Part shown: positions 17,212-25,883 of the stretch, piece by piece
Layout: each line of letters opens with the position of its first letter
Position numbering within the stretch: the first letter of the stretch is position 1
Source: Phycisphaerales bacterium
GTDB taxonomy: Bacteria > Planctomycetota > Phycisphaerae > Phycisphaerales > SM1A02
Direction: 5' to 3'
Assembly (NCBI GenBank): GCA_014238965.1
Contig: JABAAC010000183.1
Location: 1-33,283, forward strand
Length of the DNA: 33,283 nt
Notes under the pieces: model-generated
Told to the model about the DNA's origin: nothing
Seen by the model: only the letters and a program-made list of their open reading frames with translations
Databases searched by the model: none
Position numbers and translations under genes: made by a program

Positions 17212-18404
17212 TGGTGCGCGACGCATTGGGATCCGGTGCGTTGGTTGATGCAGCTGGGCTGACGAAGATCTTTCGCGATTTTTGGATGCGGGCTCGCGCC
17301 AAGGCGGTTGACGGAATCGACTTTGCAATCGAGCCGGGTACGATTTTCGGCATGCTTGGTCCCAATGGATCGGGCAAAAGCACGACTATCAAGATGATTT
17401 TGGGTCTCCTTCGCCCCACGAGTGGTCGGCTTGCTGTTTTTGGGCGACCGCCAACCGATGTTGCGGTCAAGAAACACATCGGCTTTCTGCCTGAAGAGTC
17501 ATATCTCTACCGCTACCTCACGCCACTTGAGACATTGGATTACTACGGGCAGCTTTTTCGCATCGGGCGAGCCGAGCGGCGCCGTCGGTCAGAGGAGTTA
17601 CTGGAGATGGTCGGTCTTTCCGCCGTGGCGCATCGACCTGTAGGCGAATTTTCAAAGGGCATGACCCGTCGTATCGGTTTGGCCCAAGCTTTGATCAACG
17701 ACCCCGATTTACTCATCCTTGACGAGCCAACCAGTGGCCTTGACCCAATTGGGACACGGCAGGTGAAAGAACTGCTCATAGAGTTGCGAGGTCGCGGTAA
17801 GACCATTCTGTTGAGTTCACATCTGCTTGGCGATGTCCAAGATGTTTGTGATGACATGATCATGTTGTATGGCGGCCGTATTCAAGCCCGCGGTACCGTA
17901 GATGAGCTGTTGGCCGATACGAACCACACACTTATTAAAGCTCCGCGGCTAGAGCCCGCGGTCATTGATAAGGTTGAGCATGTGCTTCGGGAGGCGGGGG
18001 TTGCAATTGAAAGCATTGAGACACCGCGGCAGCGGCTCGAAGACCTGTTCATGACCATCGTTGAAGAGGCCAGGGCTGCGCAGATGGCGACGTCGGGTGC
18101 GACCAGTGGGGGAACAACCGCTGAGTTCCTTACACAGGGGGAGCCTGTTGACGAAGCCGAGGCTCTGCTTGAACATCTTGAGCGAGGTGCCATGCAGGTC
18201 GAAGCGGCGCCTCGTGTTCCTGTCCCAGTGCCTGATACGACTGAACAGACTGATACGTCATCCATTGTGGACCATCTTGTTGGACAGAATGATCCGTCGT
18301 CTAAGGCTAGCGATGCAGCGGCATCGCATGATGCCAGCGTGATCGACGGTTTGCTTGGAGACAATGACTCCGCAGATGATGCCCCTAGGGAAGCAGACGA
18401 TTGA
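17211..18404 (+). CDS. ABC transporter ATP-binding protein with acidic C-terminal tail
   Basis: 397 residues. Walker A GPNGSGKST (50-58), Q-loop region GFLPEESYLY, signature VGEFSKGMTRRIGLAQAL (144-161, FSKGM in place of LSGGQ, normal for ABC-2 exporters), Walker B LLILDEPTSGLD (168-179), and H-loop LLSSHLL (200-206). The core and its usual C-terminal helical part end near 290. The remaining 105 residues are acidic, low in complexity and unusual: they contain two related short motifs, SIVDHLVGQND (351-361) and SVIDGLLGDND (376-386), which look like binding peptides. The ATG overlaps the previous stop (TAATG), and the gene ends with a TTGA overlap into the permease. It energises the permease at 18401 and possibly the divergent one at 11362. 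Confidence 0.95.
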   Translation: MVRDALGSGALVDAAGLTKIFRDFWMRARAKAVDGIDFAIEPGTIFGMLGPNGSGKSTTIKMILGLLRPTSGRLAVFGRPPTDVAVKKHIGFLPEESYLYRYLTPLETLDYYGQLFRIGRAERRRRSEELLEMVGLSAVAHRPVGEFSKGMTRRIGLAQALINDPDLLILDEPTSGLDPIGTRQVKELLIELRGRGKTILLSSHLLGDVQDVCDDMIMLYGGRIQARGTVDELLADTNHTLIKAPRLEPAVIDKVEHVLREAGVAIESIETPRQRLEDLFMTIVEEARAAQMATSGATSGGTTAEFLTQGEPVDEAEALLEHLERGAMQVEAAPRVPVPVPDTTEQTDTSSIVDHLVGQNDPSSKASDAAASHDASVIDGLLGDNDSADDAPREADD

Positions 18405-20515
18405 GTCTCATCGAGGCTCTTCATCGCCGGTTGGAAGATCTGCAGCGCAGCTTGTGGTTTCGTGTTATTGCGTCGGTGGCGGTCGTTGCGACTTCTGCCT
18501 ACTACTTTGGCCGTGCGGCGATAGAGGGACAGGCGTTTATAGACCGATCCACGGTGATCATTGAAGAGATGATTGGGGATCAGGCCCATGTTTGGGCAAC
18601 TGACCTTCTTGAGACTGGCCGGGCGGAACTGCCCGGGGGCGTAGTGGAGTTGGATCCGGCCATCGTTCAAACGCTGGTCACCCCCGAAGGTGAGATCGGT
18701 GATCCCTTGGAGTTGGCGTCACTCATGCTTGGGCCACTTCAGCCTGACAATGTTCCCGATTGGATGTGGAAGCAGCCTTCGGCGACCTGGGGCATGGCTG
18801 GCGCTTCAGCAGCGACTGGATTGCTCGTCATTTGGACTGGGCTCGTCCCGCTGTTTGTTTTGATTGGCGGGTTCGCTGTGATTGGGGCTGTCTTGTTGGT
18901 CGCAGCTGGAATGAACGACGCTGCGCTGGCCCTTGGTTCAGCTGCTGCATTGCTGATGATGTTCCATGGCCTGATGCGTGTCCTTGTACTGGTGCTTGAG
19001 CCACTTGGGCCAGGTGGGGCAGTTGCGGCGACTGTCTTGCGTGAGTCGACGCGAAGCCGAGTTGCGCTTGCATTTGTGGTTGCGTTGCTGATTCTGCTTC
19101 CACTGCTGCCACTGAGTTTAGATACAACTGCACCGCTTCGCCATCAAGTGCAAGCACTGCTCGATCGAAGCCTGAGTCTCACCTTCGCAATGGTTGCGGT
19201 GATGACCATGACCATCGGGTGCAGCACCATCGCTTTTGACATTCGCGATCGGCACATCTGGCATCTAGTCACAAAGCCGCTGGGAACTTGCCGATATCTT
19301 TTGGGCAAGTGGGGCGGCGTGCTCGCGCTGAACGCTGTACTTTTAGTGGTTGGGTCTACCTTTGCCGCCGCGTGGACGGGGTATTTGCGTTGGTCGCCTC
19401 CGCCGGAATCCATGGACGCTGGCCGCGATGTATCAATTGTTGCCAATGAAATTCTTACAGCCCATGCAGAGCGACTGCCGGATTATCCACCTCTGACTGA
19501 AGAGGAGGTGCGCAGTCGCGTCGAGGCCATTATCGCGGAGGATCCTGAGTACGCCCAATTTGTAGATACATCACCTCCCCCTGCACTTGTCAGGGCGCTA
19601 CGGGCGGAAGTCCGTGAAGTGCATGGTCTTGATCAACGGCGTGCAGAGTCAGTTCTGAATCAGGCAGAAGATCCTTGGGAAACGGTTGTCTTTAGTGGAC
19701 TGGATGAGGCCAAGGAGCTCGGGCTTCCACTGCGTCTTAGATTCAGGATGAACGGTGGCAGTTCAGATGAACATCAACGTCGACTCATAGGCATCGCGGT
19801 CAATGGGCAGTTAGAGAATGGGCGAGTCGGCGCATTTAAGCCAACGTTGAGGCAACAAATTGTCTTGTCCCCCGAGGCAGTACGCGAGGATGGCACGGTA
19901 GAGGTGACATTTGTCAACCTGACGCACTGGCCCGTGCCCGCGGGAACCGAATGGCGTGCGGCGAATCTGAGGGCTATCGCCGAAGCGCCGCCTCAGCGAG
20001 AGCCATTTGCGATTCTGTGGGAGCCACGAGATGTAGAGTTGCTGTATCCCGCAGGTGGATTTATGGGCAACTATACGCGTTGCATGCTCGTGCAGTGGGT
20101 GCGACTTGCAGCACTTGCCGCCGTGGCGTGTATTTCTGCGACGTTTCTGAGTTTCCCTGTAGCTTGTTTGGCGTCCTTGACCATTCTGGTTGGCGCGGTG
20201 CTTGGCCCATTCCTCGCCATTGCACTTGGTTTCTTTGCCCCGCCTCCTTTCGAAATGGTTGAGGGAATCGGGGAAACGATCGCCTGGGGAATGGACAGTT
20301 TCATTCGAACCATTGCCTCGTCGCTTGTGTACATGCTTGGTGCCTTTGGTGAGTTCGCTCCGGTTGATAAAGTCATCCAAGGCAGGCTTGTCGGATGGGG
20401 CATGGTTTGGCGCAGCATGCTGCAACTGGGCGTGTTCTGGTGTCTGCCCCTTCTGCTCATGGGTTGGCTCATTCTTCGAAGCAGGCAATTGGCCATTTAC
20501 AGCGGAGACTCCTGA
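18401..20515 (+). CDS. Large ABC-2 type permease with extra soluble domain
   Basis: 704 residues. The TTG at 18401 overlaps the ATPase stop (TTGA) and is needed to include the first TM segment (about 19-40). Further hydrophobic segments lie at about 130-150, 152-170, 172-198, 219-241, 257-277 and 305-325, then a soluble domain at about 330-555, and C-terminal segments at about 565-587, 590-612, 633-648 and 672-692. The cytosolic stretch RDRHIWHLVTKPLG then YLLGKWGGV (KP 292-293, LLGK 300-303) is the same signature as in the 377-residue permease. The soluble domain (beta-rich near LPLRLRFRMNGGSSDEHQRR and EVTFVNLTHWPVPAG) and the following ELLYPAGGFMGNYTR ... SATFLSFPVA pattern are, from memory, recurrent in planctomycete ABC permeases. 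The substrate is unknown; an ABC-2 fold implies export of lipid, polysaccharide or protein-like cargo. Confidence 0.85.
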   Translation: MSLIEALHRRLEDLQRSLWFRVIASVAVVATSAYYFGRAAIEGQAFIDRSTVIIEEMIGDQAHVWATDLLETGRAELPGGVVELDPAIVQTLVTPEGEIGDPLELASLMLGPLQPDNVPDWMWKQPSATWGMAGASAATGLLVIWTGLVPLFVLIGGFAVIGAVLLVAAGMNDAALALGSAAALLMMFHGLMRVLVLVLEPLGPGGAVAATVLRESTRSRVALAFVVALLILLPLLPLSLDTTAPLRHQVQALLDRSLSLTFAMVAVMTMTIGCSTIAFDIRDRHIWHLVTKPLGTCRYLLGKWGGVLALNAVLLVVGSTFAAAWTGYLRWSPPPESMDAGRDVSIVANEILTAHAERLPDYPPLTEEEVRSRVEAIIAEDPEYAQFVDTSPPPALVRALRAEVREVHGLDQRRAESVLNQAEDPWETVVFSGLDEAKELGLPLRLRFRMNGGSSDEHQRRLIGIAVNGQLENGRVGAFKPTLRQQIVLSPEAVREDGTVEVTFVNLTHWPVPAGTEWRAANLRAIAEAPPQREPFAILWEPRDVELLYPAGGFMGNYTRCMLVQWVRLAALAAVACISATFLSFPVACLASLTILVGAVLGPFLAIALGFFAPPPFEMVEGIGETIAWGMDSFIRTIASSLVYMLGAFGEFAPVDKVIQGRLVGWGMVWRSMLQLGVFWCLPLLLMGWLILRSRQLAIYSGDS

Positions 20516-20520
20516 GCACC

Positions 20521-22500
20521 GTGTCGCATGATCGAGTCATTCAAGCCGCAGCTGCCGCGGTTATCGTTGGTGGGGCTGGGGCAGCCTCATTCATTGTCCC
20601 AGCATTGGTGGAAGATGCTGAGCGGCATACGTTGCGCTATACGGACGCTTCCATTGAGAACGCGCCTCCAATTGTGGCTATTGGCACGGCTATTGGTGCG
20701 TTGCGAGGTCTGATTGTTGATTGGCTCTGGATCAAGGTCAACATGATGCAGGACCAGGGGCAGTACTACGACATTCTCGAGGACGCTCGTCTCATCACCA
20801 AGCTTCAGCCACGATTTGGTCCGGTGTGGACCTTTCATGGTCACAACATGGCATACAACCTGTCGGTGCAAACCAGCACCCCAGAAGAGCGGTGGGAGTG
20901 GGTTCGCAAGGGCATCGACCTGCTTCGTAACGAAGGCCTTCGATACAACCCAAACGACATCATGCTCTATAAAGATCTTGCCTTCTGGCTTGATCATAAG
21001 GTTGAGGGCACCAGTGACGATGCCCATCCAATCTATAAGCGCGAGTTCGCCAAAGAGTGGCATGAGTTGCTCGGTGAGCCACCGCGGTCGTGGAACGATC
21101 GCATCGCATGGATCGAAGCCATCGCTGACGCGCCAAGCTCCCTTCGGGTTCTGCTTGAAACCAATGCCAAGGCAGCGGAAGTCGCAGAGCGACTGCGCGC
21201 GGAGCTTGGGCCGCTGCTGCCCGAGGACACTGATCCGTTATCTCGTGAACTGTTACGAATGTTGTCGATGATCGAAGCTATTGAGGGGGCGTCCTATACG
21301 GCTCGGGCGCTTGATCTGGCAGGCATGATCCAAACGCGTGGCGATGCGGTTATGACGACGCTCGCGAGTCTGCGTGCCGACCCTGAATTAGCTGAAGGCT
21401 GGGATGCACTGCTGTCGCACATGCGGCATAGGTACTTAGTCAATGACTACAACATGGATCCATCGCTCATGGCGCAGTACACGCGTGACTTTGGTCCTAT
21501 TGATTGGCGGCATCCCCAAGCGCACGCCCTGTATTGGTCACGAACGGGGTCTAAAAAGGCTGAACGGCGACTCTCGGAAGAGAAGATTCACCACGCGATC
21601 AATACAGATCGGCAGCAGCTGCATTCGTTGCAGTCATTGGCCCGAGGTGGCCGTGTGTTGTACGACCCGTTTAGTCCAACAGTGCCTGGTCGATTTCCCG
21701 AAACCGACTTCATCGAATCGACCTCAACGCTCTTTGAAGATTTGTATGTGAAGTACTACGACGCCCGAGGCATGGGCGGAGAGACGTTCCTTGAGTTCAT
21801 TAAGAACTTCCTCGGGCACAACATTCGGGTTGCCTATCGTCAGGGTGAAGTGGAGCGTGCACAGAAGCTCTATGAACTACTGGACGACCGCTTCGGCCGT
21901 GGGGCATTCCCGCCCAACCCAATGTACTCTCGTCCATTGGATGTGTTCGTTCGTGAAATCGGCCAGGATGAGTACGACCGCCAGCCCTACGTGGCGATTA
22001 GTGATGTGTTGGCAAGTTTGCGATATGCATTCAGGGTCGGCATTGGGCAGGATCGTCGAGAGGTCTATGATGAAGCGCTGGCGTTTGCCAGCGAAGTGAC
22101 CGAGTATTTCCGTACACATGAGTTTATGGATTTTGACACAAAGCTTGGTACAGCAAGAATGCGCGATCTTGTATCGCAACTTGGTCAAAGTGTGCCTCTT
22201 TCCTTTGTTCAACTCATGTCTGATCCAACGGTGCCGCTTGATGAGCGAGCAACGATCTGGATGCAGATCGACGATGCCGAGCCACAGTTGCGCGTGCGTA
22301 CTTACGATCAGATCAAGCGATGGGTTGCCGCAGAAATCAACAGCGGCCCGCTCAGTGGGCGTGTTTCTGTGGATGACGTGTTACCAGCGCCACCGGGCAT
22401 AGAGGCTTGGCGGCAACAGCTCGCATTCGAGGCGCTCCAAGCAAAGGAACAAGATCGAGGCGGCGAGGCTGCTGGCGTTGAGCGCACTGGCGATCGATAG
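20521..22500 (+). CDS. Membrane-anchored helical protein of unknown function, last gene of the SPFH-ABC operon
   Basis: 659 residues from the GTG at 20521, five bases after the permease stop; CTG 20512 (overlapping the stop as CTGA and nearer the GGAG) is an alternative. One TM segment near the N-terminus (about 7-30, VIQAAAAAVIVGGAGAASFI) and a hydrophobic segment at 50-72 (IGTAIGALRGLIVDWLWIKV). Then comes a helical region: QDQGQYYDILEDARLITKLQ, WTFHGHNMAYNLSV, PEERWEWVRKGIDLLRNEGL and YNPNDIMLYKDLAFWLDHKV. These resemble TPR-like helix pairs, and from memory similar proteins (a 'GLxADxLWL' start, then 'NMAYN' and 'LRYNP') occur in several PVC-group bacteria beside ABC genes; I cannot name the family. 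The rest is helical and charged and ends in Gly/Glu/Arg. It is probably a scaffold or cargo-handling partner of the exporter. Confidence 0.8.
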   Translation: MSHDRVIQAAAAAVIVGGAGAASFIVPALVEDAERHTLRYTDASIENAPPIVAIGTAIGALRGLIVDWLWIKVNMMQDQGQYYDILEDARLITKLQPRFGPVWTFHGHNMAYNLSVQTSTPEERWEWVRKGIDLLRNEGLRYNPNDIMLYKDLAFWLDHKVEGTSDDAHPIYKREFAKEWHELLGEPPRSWNDRIAWIEAIADAPSSLRVLLETNAKAAEVAERLRAELGPLLPEDTDPLSRELLRMLSMIEAIEGASYTARALDLAGMIQTRGDAVMTTLASLRADPELAEGWDALLSHMRHRYLVNDYNMDPSLMAQYTRDFGPIDWRHPQAHALYWSRTGSKKAERRLSEEKIHHAINTDRQQLHSLQSLARGGRVLYDPFSPTVPGRFPETDFIESTSTLFEDLYVKYYDARGMGGETFLEFIKNFLGHNIRVAYRQGEVERAQKLYELLDDRFGRGAFPPNPMYSRPLDVFVREIGQDEYDRQPYVAISDVLASLRYAFRVGIGQDRREVYDEALAFASEVTEYFRTHEFMDFDTKLGTARMRDLVSQLGQSVPLSFVQLMSDPTVPLDERATIWMQIDDAEPQLRVRTYDQIKRWVAAEINSGPLSGRVSVDDVLPAPPGIEAWRQQLAFEALQAKEQDRGGEAAGVERTGDR

Positions 22501-23157
22501 TTATTCCTTGATGGCATTGGATAGGTGCCCAACGCCTGGGATGTCGACTTCAACGATGTCGCCATGTTGAAGAAACCGCGGCGGTGTTCTGGCTGCCCCA
22601 ACGCCTGCAGGTGTCCCAGTGAGCACGACCGTGCCCTCCAGTAGCGTTAGCCCGCGGCTCAATTCGCTGATCAACACATCGATCGGAAAGATCATGTCGG
22701 CCATGCGTCCCTCTTGCATACACTGGCCGTTTACCGTGGTACGTAGTGTCAAATGCTTCGGGTCGTTTATGGTCGAAGCGTCCACTGGTTCGCTCATTGG
22801 GCAAAATGTGTCAAAGCTCTTGCCTCGAATCCACTGGCCGCCGGAGCCTTGCTTCTGCCACCAGCGAGCTGTGACATCGTTGGCTACAGCGTACGCAGCG
22901 ATGTGATCGATAGCAGCTTCGCGGGGCACGTCACGGCAATCCGCCCCAAGAATGACGGCCAGTTCACCTTCGTAGTCAACCTGTGGCCCGTGTTCCATGC
23001 AGATGGGCGGTATGACAATGTCGTCACCATTGCTGCAGAGGGCAGCGGGGTTTTTCATGAAGATGGTTGGATGCGTGGGCAGGTCGCCCTTCATCTCCGC
23101 AGCGTGCGCGGCGTAGTTTCTGCCGATGCAGATGATGGCCGGGGGTGTTGGTTTCAC
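22501..23157 (-). CDS. Fumarylacetoacetate hydrolase family protein
   Basis: 218 residues with a GTG start at 23157 overlapping the yidD stop (GTGA). The FAH fold is recognised by [29 protein letters not shown], the metal-site strand [39 protein letters not shown], and [19 protein letters not shown]. The size and order match short FAH-family members (hydratase/acylpyruvase types such as YcgM) rather than full-length FAH. Family members hydrolyse or isomerise small beta-diketo or acylpyruvate acids with a divalent metal; the substrate is not determinable here. Its stop codon abuts the stop of the SPFH-operon end gene with zero bases between, so no terminator can fit. It follows rnpA and yidD in an operon-like run. 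Confidence 0.92.
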   Translation of the reverse strand: MKPTPPAIICIGRNYAAHAAEMKGDLPTHPTIFMKNPAALCSNGDDIVIPPICMEHGPQVDYEGELAVILGADCRDVPREAAIDHIAAYAVANDVTARWWQKQGSGGQWIRGKSFDTFCPMSEPVDASTINDPKHLTLRTTVNGQCMQEGRMADMIFPIDVLISELSRGLTLLEGTVVLTGTPAGVGAARTPPRFLQHGDIVEVDIPGVGHLSNAIKE

Positions 23158-23423
23158 GGCGAGCGATCCTCTTGTTCCGTAGCCTTAGCATTGGCTTCGG
23201 GGACGGGATCGTAGCCTGCTCCCCCGCAGGGGTGGCAGCGAGTGAGCCGCTTCATTGCCATCGCGGTGCCTTTGATGCCGCCAAAGCGCTGTACAGCTTG
23301 CGCTGCATACCGAGAACAGGTCGGTTGAAATCGACAGTGTCCACCGATCAGTGGGCTCAGCGTGGCCTGATACAGCCGAATTGCCAGCAATACACATCGC
23401 GCCAGTGGCGAAGGTGCAGCCAT
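23154..23423 (-). CDS. yidD: Membrane protein insertion efficiency factor YidD
   Basis: 89 residues. The conserved core [33 protein letters not shown], and the closing [14 protein letters not shown] identify YidD, a small amphipathic inner-membrane-associated protein that assists YidC-dependent insertion. The ATG overlaps the rnpA stop (TAATG), the usual rnpA-yidD arrangement, and the stop overlaps the GTG of the FAH gene. The expected next partner yidC is not in this window. Confidence 0.96.
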   Translation of the reverse strand: MAAPSPLARCVLLAIRLYQATLSPLIGGHCRFQPTCSRYAAQAVQRFGGIKGTAMAMKRLTRCHPCGGAGYDPVPEANAKATEQEDRSP

Positions 23424-23785
23424 TACGGTTTAACTCGCGAGGCCAATTGCTCGGCGGCTGAAATCAAGAGTTCTGCATAGTCTTGAGGCGTTTGCGGTTC
23501 GTGCGGCCGGACGACGAGTACCAGATCGAGTGTGTTAGGAAGTTGGTGCTGTACATGTCGGAAGGCCTCACGAAGCAAGCGTTTAATGCGGTTCCGTTGT
23601 GGAGCACTGCCTACAGCACGGGGCACCGCCAAACCAAGGCGGGGTCGGCCAGCCTCGTTGGGTCCGGCATGGGCCACGAAGGGGCCTACGCGGCACGCTT
23701 GCTTCGTTGCGAACACAGACTGAAAGTCGCGCTTGTGCCTGACGATTGCTTCGCGTGGAAGTGCTCGTGATGGTGACTCAGCCAT
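23423..23785 (-). CDS. rnpA: Ribonuclease P protein component
   Basis: 120 residues from the ATG at 23785 (an adjacent ATG at 23788 is equally possible; the frame is open further upstream but enters the ClC gene). RnpA supports the RNase P ribozyme in tRNA 5' maturation. Landmarks: [40 protein letters not shown] (the RNR-type RNA-binding signature is [13 protein letters not shown]), then DLVLVVRP. No Shine-Dalgarno precedes the start, and it overlaps the ClC stop by a few bases, suggesting translational coupling. Ordinarily rpmH precedes rnpA; here a ClC gene does. Confidence 0.94.
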   Translation of the reverse strand: MAESPSRALPREAIVRHKRDFQSVFATKQACRVGPFVAHAGPNEAGRPRLGLAVPRAVGSAPQRNRIKRLLREAFRHVQHQLPNTLDLVLVVRPHEPQTPQDYAELLISAAEQLASRVKP

Positions 23786-25610
23786 CATGAGAAGGAGTCC
23801 GTGGACCGTGTTCATGATCAAGTGACGCTTGATATCGGCGCATGAGTCTCGCTCGGGTTACCAAGCCTGTAATGCGGTCATTCTCGCCGTCTGACAACAC
23901 CACGAGGGCATCCGAATCCGCATGGGAGAACTTTTCGAGCACTATGTCGAGCGTGTCCTGAGGCATCACAGTAGGAAGGTCTGTTCGGCAGATCTCACTC
24001 ACTTGTAGAAGTGGAATGGCCTCTCGGTGGAGCAGCGCCGCTTGAAGATCATCCATGGTCACCATGCCCACGTAGCCGCCATGGTCGTCGACAACAACGA
24101 AGTCACAGGCCCCATCATCTTCACTTTGGCGAAGCACATCGCCTACAGGAAGTTTCAGATCAATAACTCTTGCAGGGTCCAGAATCAGGTCCTGCACCGT
24201 GAGTCGGGTCAGCACTGTCATGTCGGACGAGCCACCCATCCGAATGCCCAGCGCCTGTAATTTGGCGGAGTACACGCTTTCGTTGCACAACAATCGGGCG
24301 ATCGACAATGCTACGACAGCAGCAAGCATTAGCGGCAGAATGACTTGGTAGTTTTGGGTGAGTTCATACACGATCAAAATGGCGGTCAATGGGGCGTGCG
24401 TAACAGCTGCGACCATCGCCGCCATCCCGACAAGAGCGAATCGTGCTGGTGTGCCGTGGGGCAGCAGATCCATGCTCTCTAGTCCGATTCCAAGCAGTCC
24501 ACCCGCTGCTGCTCCCATGAGCAATGCCGGGGCAAACATGCCACCTGATCCACCCGAGCCGATGGTCAGTGACGTGCCCAGTAACTTGCATACCAGCACC
24601 AACAGGATCAATGAGGTGACGCTGAGCATGCCACCTTGCGATTTGGACTCGATGTAAAAATTCGGTGAGAGCAGGCGGGTGATCTCGCCATAGCCGTTGC
24701 CATAGAAGCTAGGGAGCGTCGATTCATCTTGAATGGCCAGCCAAATGGCGCCGAGTCCACCAAGTAACAGTCCACCGATAGCTGGGCGAACATAGGCGGG
24801 CAGGCCTGTTTGTTCAAATACCTTGGTCACGCCAGCGAGCAGGCGAATGAAGCCCGCTGCCAACAAGCCACACATGACGCCAAGTAGGAGCCACGCGGGA
24901 ATCCAGGCAACTCTGAATTGCCCCTCGTATTGGTTGAATGTGTCGCCAATGTCAAAGATTGCACTGTCGTGAAGGATGCCCTGTGTCATTGCCGAAGCAG
25001 TCACTGCTGCAATAACGATTGGCGTAAATGTTCGAACAGAAAAGTCACGAAGCAGGATTTCGATGACGAACAGTACCCCCGCAATGGGGGCGTTGAACAC
25101 TGCGGCAATGCCAGCGGCAGCGCCGCATCCAAGTAACGTTGATGTATGGCTTGTTGATGCGCCTAAACTTCTTCCCAATGTCGAGCCTGCAGTGCCGCCG
25201 ATAGTCACGATCGGGCCTTCTGCTCCGGCCGATCCACCGGTGCCGATGGTCAGTGTGGCGCAGATCCACTTTTGCAGCCCAACGGTCAGGGGTAGTCGAC
25301 TTCGACGTCGCAGTACCGCATGGATGATCGTCGTAACACCAGGCCCAACATTAGGCGCGCCAATAGTGGCTCGAACGAGTCCCACGCCAAGTCCACCAAG
25401 GGCTGGGGCCAGCAGCACAAACGTCCACATGCCCGCGCTGCCAAAGAGTGCCTCCTGGCCCTCTGCCCATTGCAGCGGGCGGATAAACGCCACGGCAAGG
25501 GCGCCCATGGTCAGTCCAATGACCACGGCAAGCACGTACAGCCACCAGTCGCGGTGCAAGCCGAACTTCGTTGCCAATCTTCGAGTTGTGCGAATTGCTT
25601 GAGAAGGCAT
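23778..25610 (-). CDS. ClC-family chloride channel or antiporter with CBS domains
   Basis: 610 residues from ATG 25610; an in-frame TTG at 25628 with AAGGGG just upstream is a real alternative. ClC membrane domain (about 20-445) followed by a CBS pair (about 465-590), which usually binds nucleotides and regulates gating. The gating glutamate is present (Glu131 in GSAGAEGP), as are the GMFAP loop (357-361) and the tyrosine near 447 (NESVYSAK). Two differences stand out by eye-alignment to E. coli ClC: the first selectivity loop GSGIP reads GPGVT (89-93), and the internal proton glutamate is Ile185 (FVIEIL; Glu184 is kept). This could mean a channel-like or altered-ion transporter; it is inference. 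Confidence 0.93.
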   Translation of the reverse strand: MPSQAIRTTRRLATKFGLHRDWWLYVLAVVIGLTMGALAVAFIRPLQWAEGQEALFGSAGMWTFVLLAPALGGLGVGLVRATIGAPNVGPGVTTIIHAVLRRRSRLPLTVGLQKWICATLTIGTGGSAGAEGPIVTIGGTAGSTLGRSLGASTSHTSTLLGCGAAAGIAAVFNAPIAGVLFVIEILLRDFSVRTFTPIVIAAVTASAMTQGILHDSAIFDIGDTFNQYEGQFRVAWIPAWLLLGVMCGLLAAGFIRLLAGVTKVFEQTGLPAYVRPAIGGLLLGGLGAIWLAIQDESTLPSFYGNGYGEITRLLSPNFYIESKSQGGMLSVTSLILLVLVCKLLGTSLTIGSGGSGGMFAPALLMGAAAGGLLGIGLESMDLLPHGTPARFALVGMAAMVAAVTHAPLTAILIVYELTQNYQVILPLMLAAVVALSIARLLCNESVYSAKLQALGIRMGGSSDMTVLTRLTVQDLILDPARVIDLKLPVGDVLRQSEDDGACDFVVVDDHGGYVGMVTMDDLQAALLHREAIPLLQVSEICRTDLPTVMPQDTLDIVLEKFSHADSDALVVLSDGENDRITGLVTRARLMRRYQASLDHEHGPRTPSHDG

Positions 25611-25687
25611 TGGGATGGCCTGGATCAACAGGCCCCTTAGGGGGTACTAGGGGGAGAATTGGCGAAGGCTACCGCGCCCGGCCGCCC

Positions 25688-25716
25688 TCGACAGGGCATA
25701 CGGGCGGCGATACACT
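25688..25716 (+). promoter_or_regulatory. Possible sigma-70 promoter of rpoZ-coaC
   Basis: TCGACA (25688-25693) and TACACT (25711-25716) are separated by 17 bases, five and four matches to the consensus. This would give a 5' UTR of about 160 bases before rpoZ. It is the best pair I found in the gap, not proven. Confidence 0.4.
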
Positions 25717-25797
25717 ATTGGGCTGGCCGTGGGTCTCTTGGGCCTGCGATCAGTGTGCCCTTGGGTCGTCCAATGCATTGATCCAGCATGGCACGCC

Positions 25798-25842
25798 AGC
25801 AATGGTTCGCCATTGTGCTCACGCCTTAGCCCCCAATGGGGG
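25798..25842 (+). other. Two hairpins in the rpoZ leader
   Basis: CAATGG (25800-25805), loop TTCG, CCATTG (25810-25815) is a perfect stem with a stable UUCG tetraloop. Fifteen bases later CCCCC (25830-25834), AAT, GGGGG (25838-25842) forms a second perfect hairpin. The second ends 41 bases before the rpoZ ATG with no U-tract, so a leader role is more likely than termination. The remainder of 25611-25883 has no gene I can support. Confidence 0.5.
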
Positions 25843-25883
25843 GGTGTATCCCATCAACGCTTCAATCGCGGAGTTTCAGCCAA

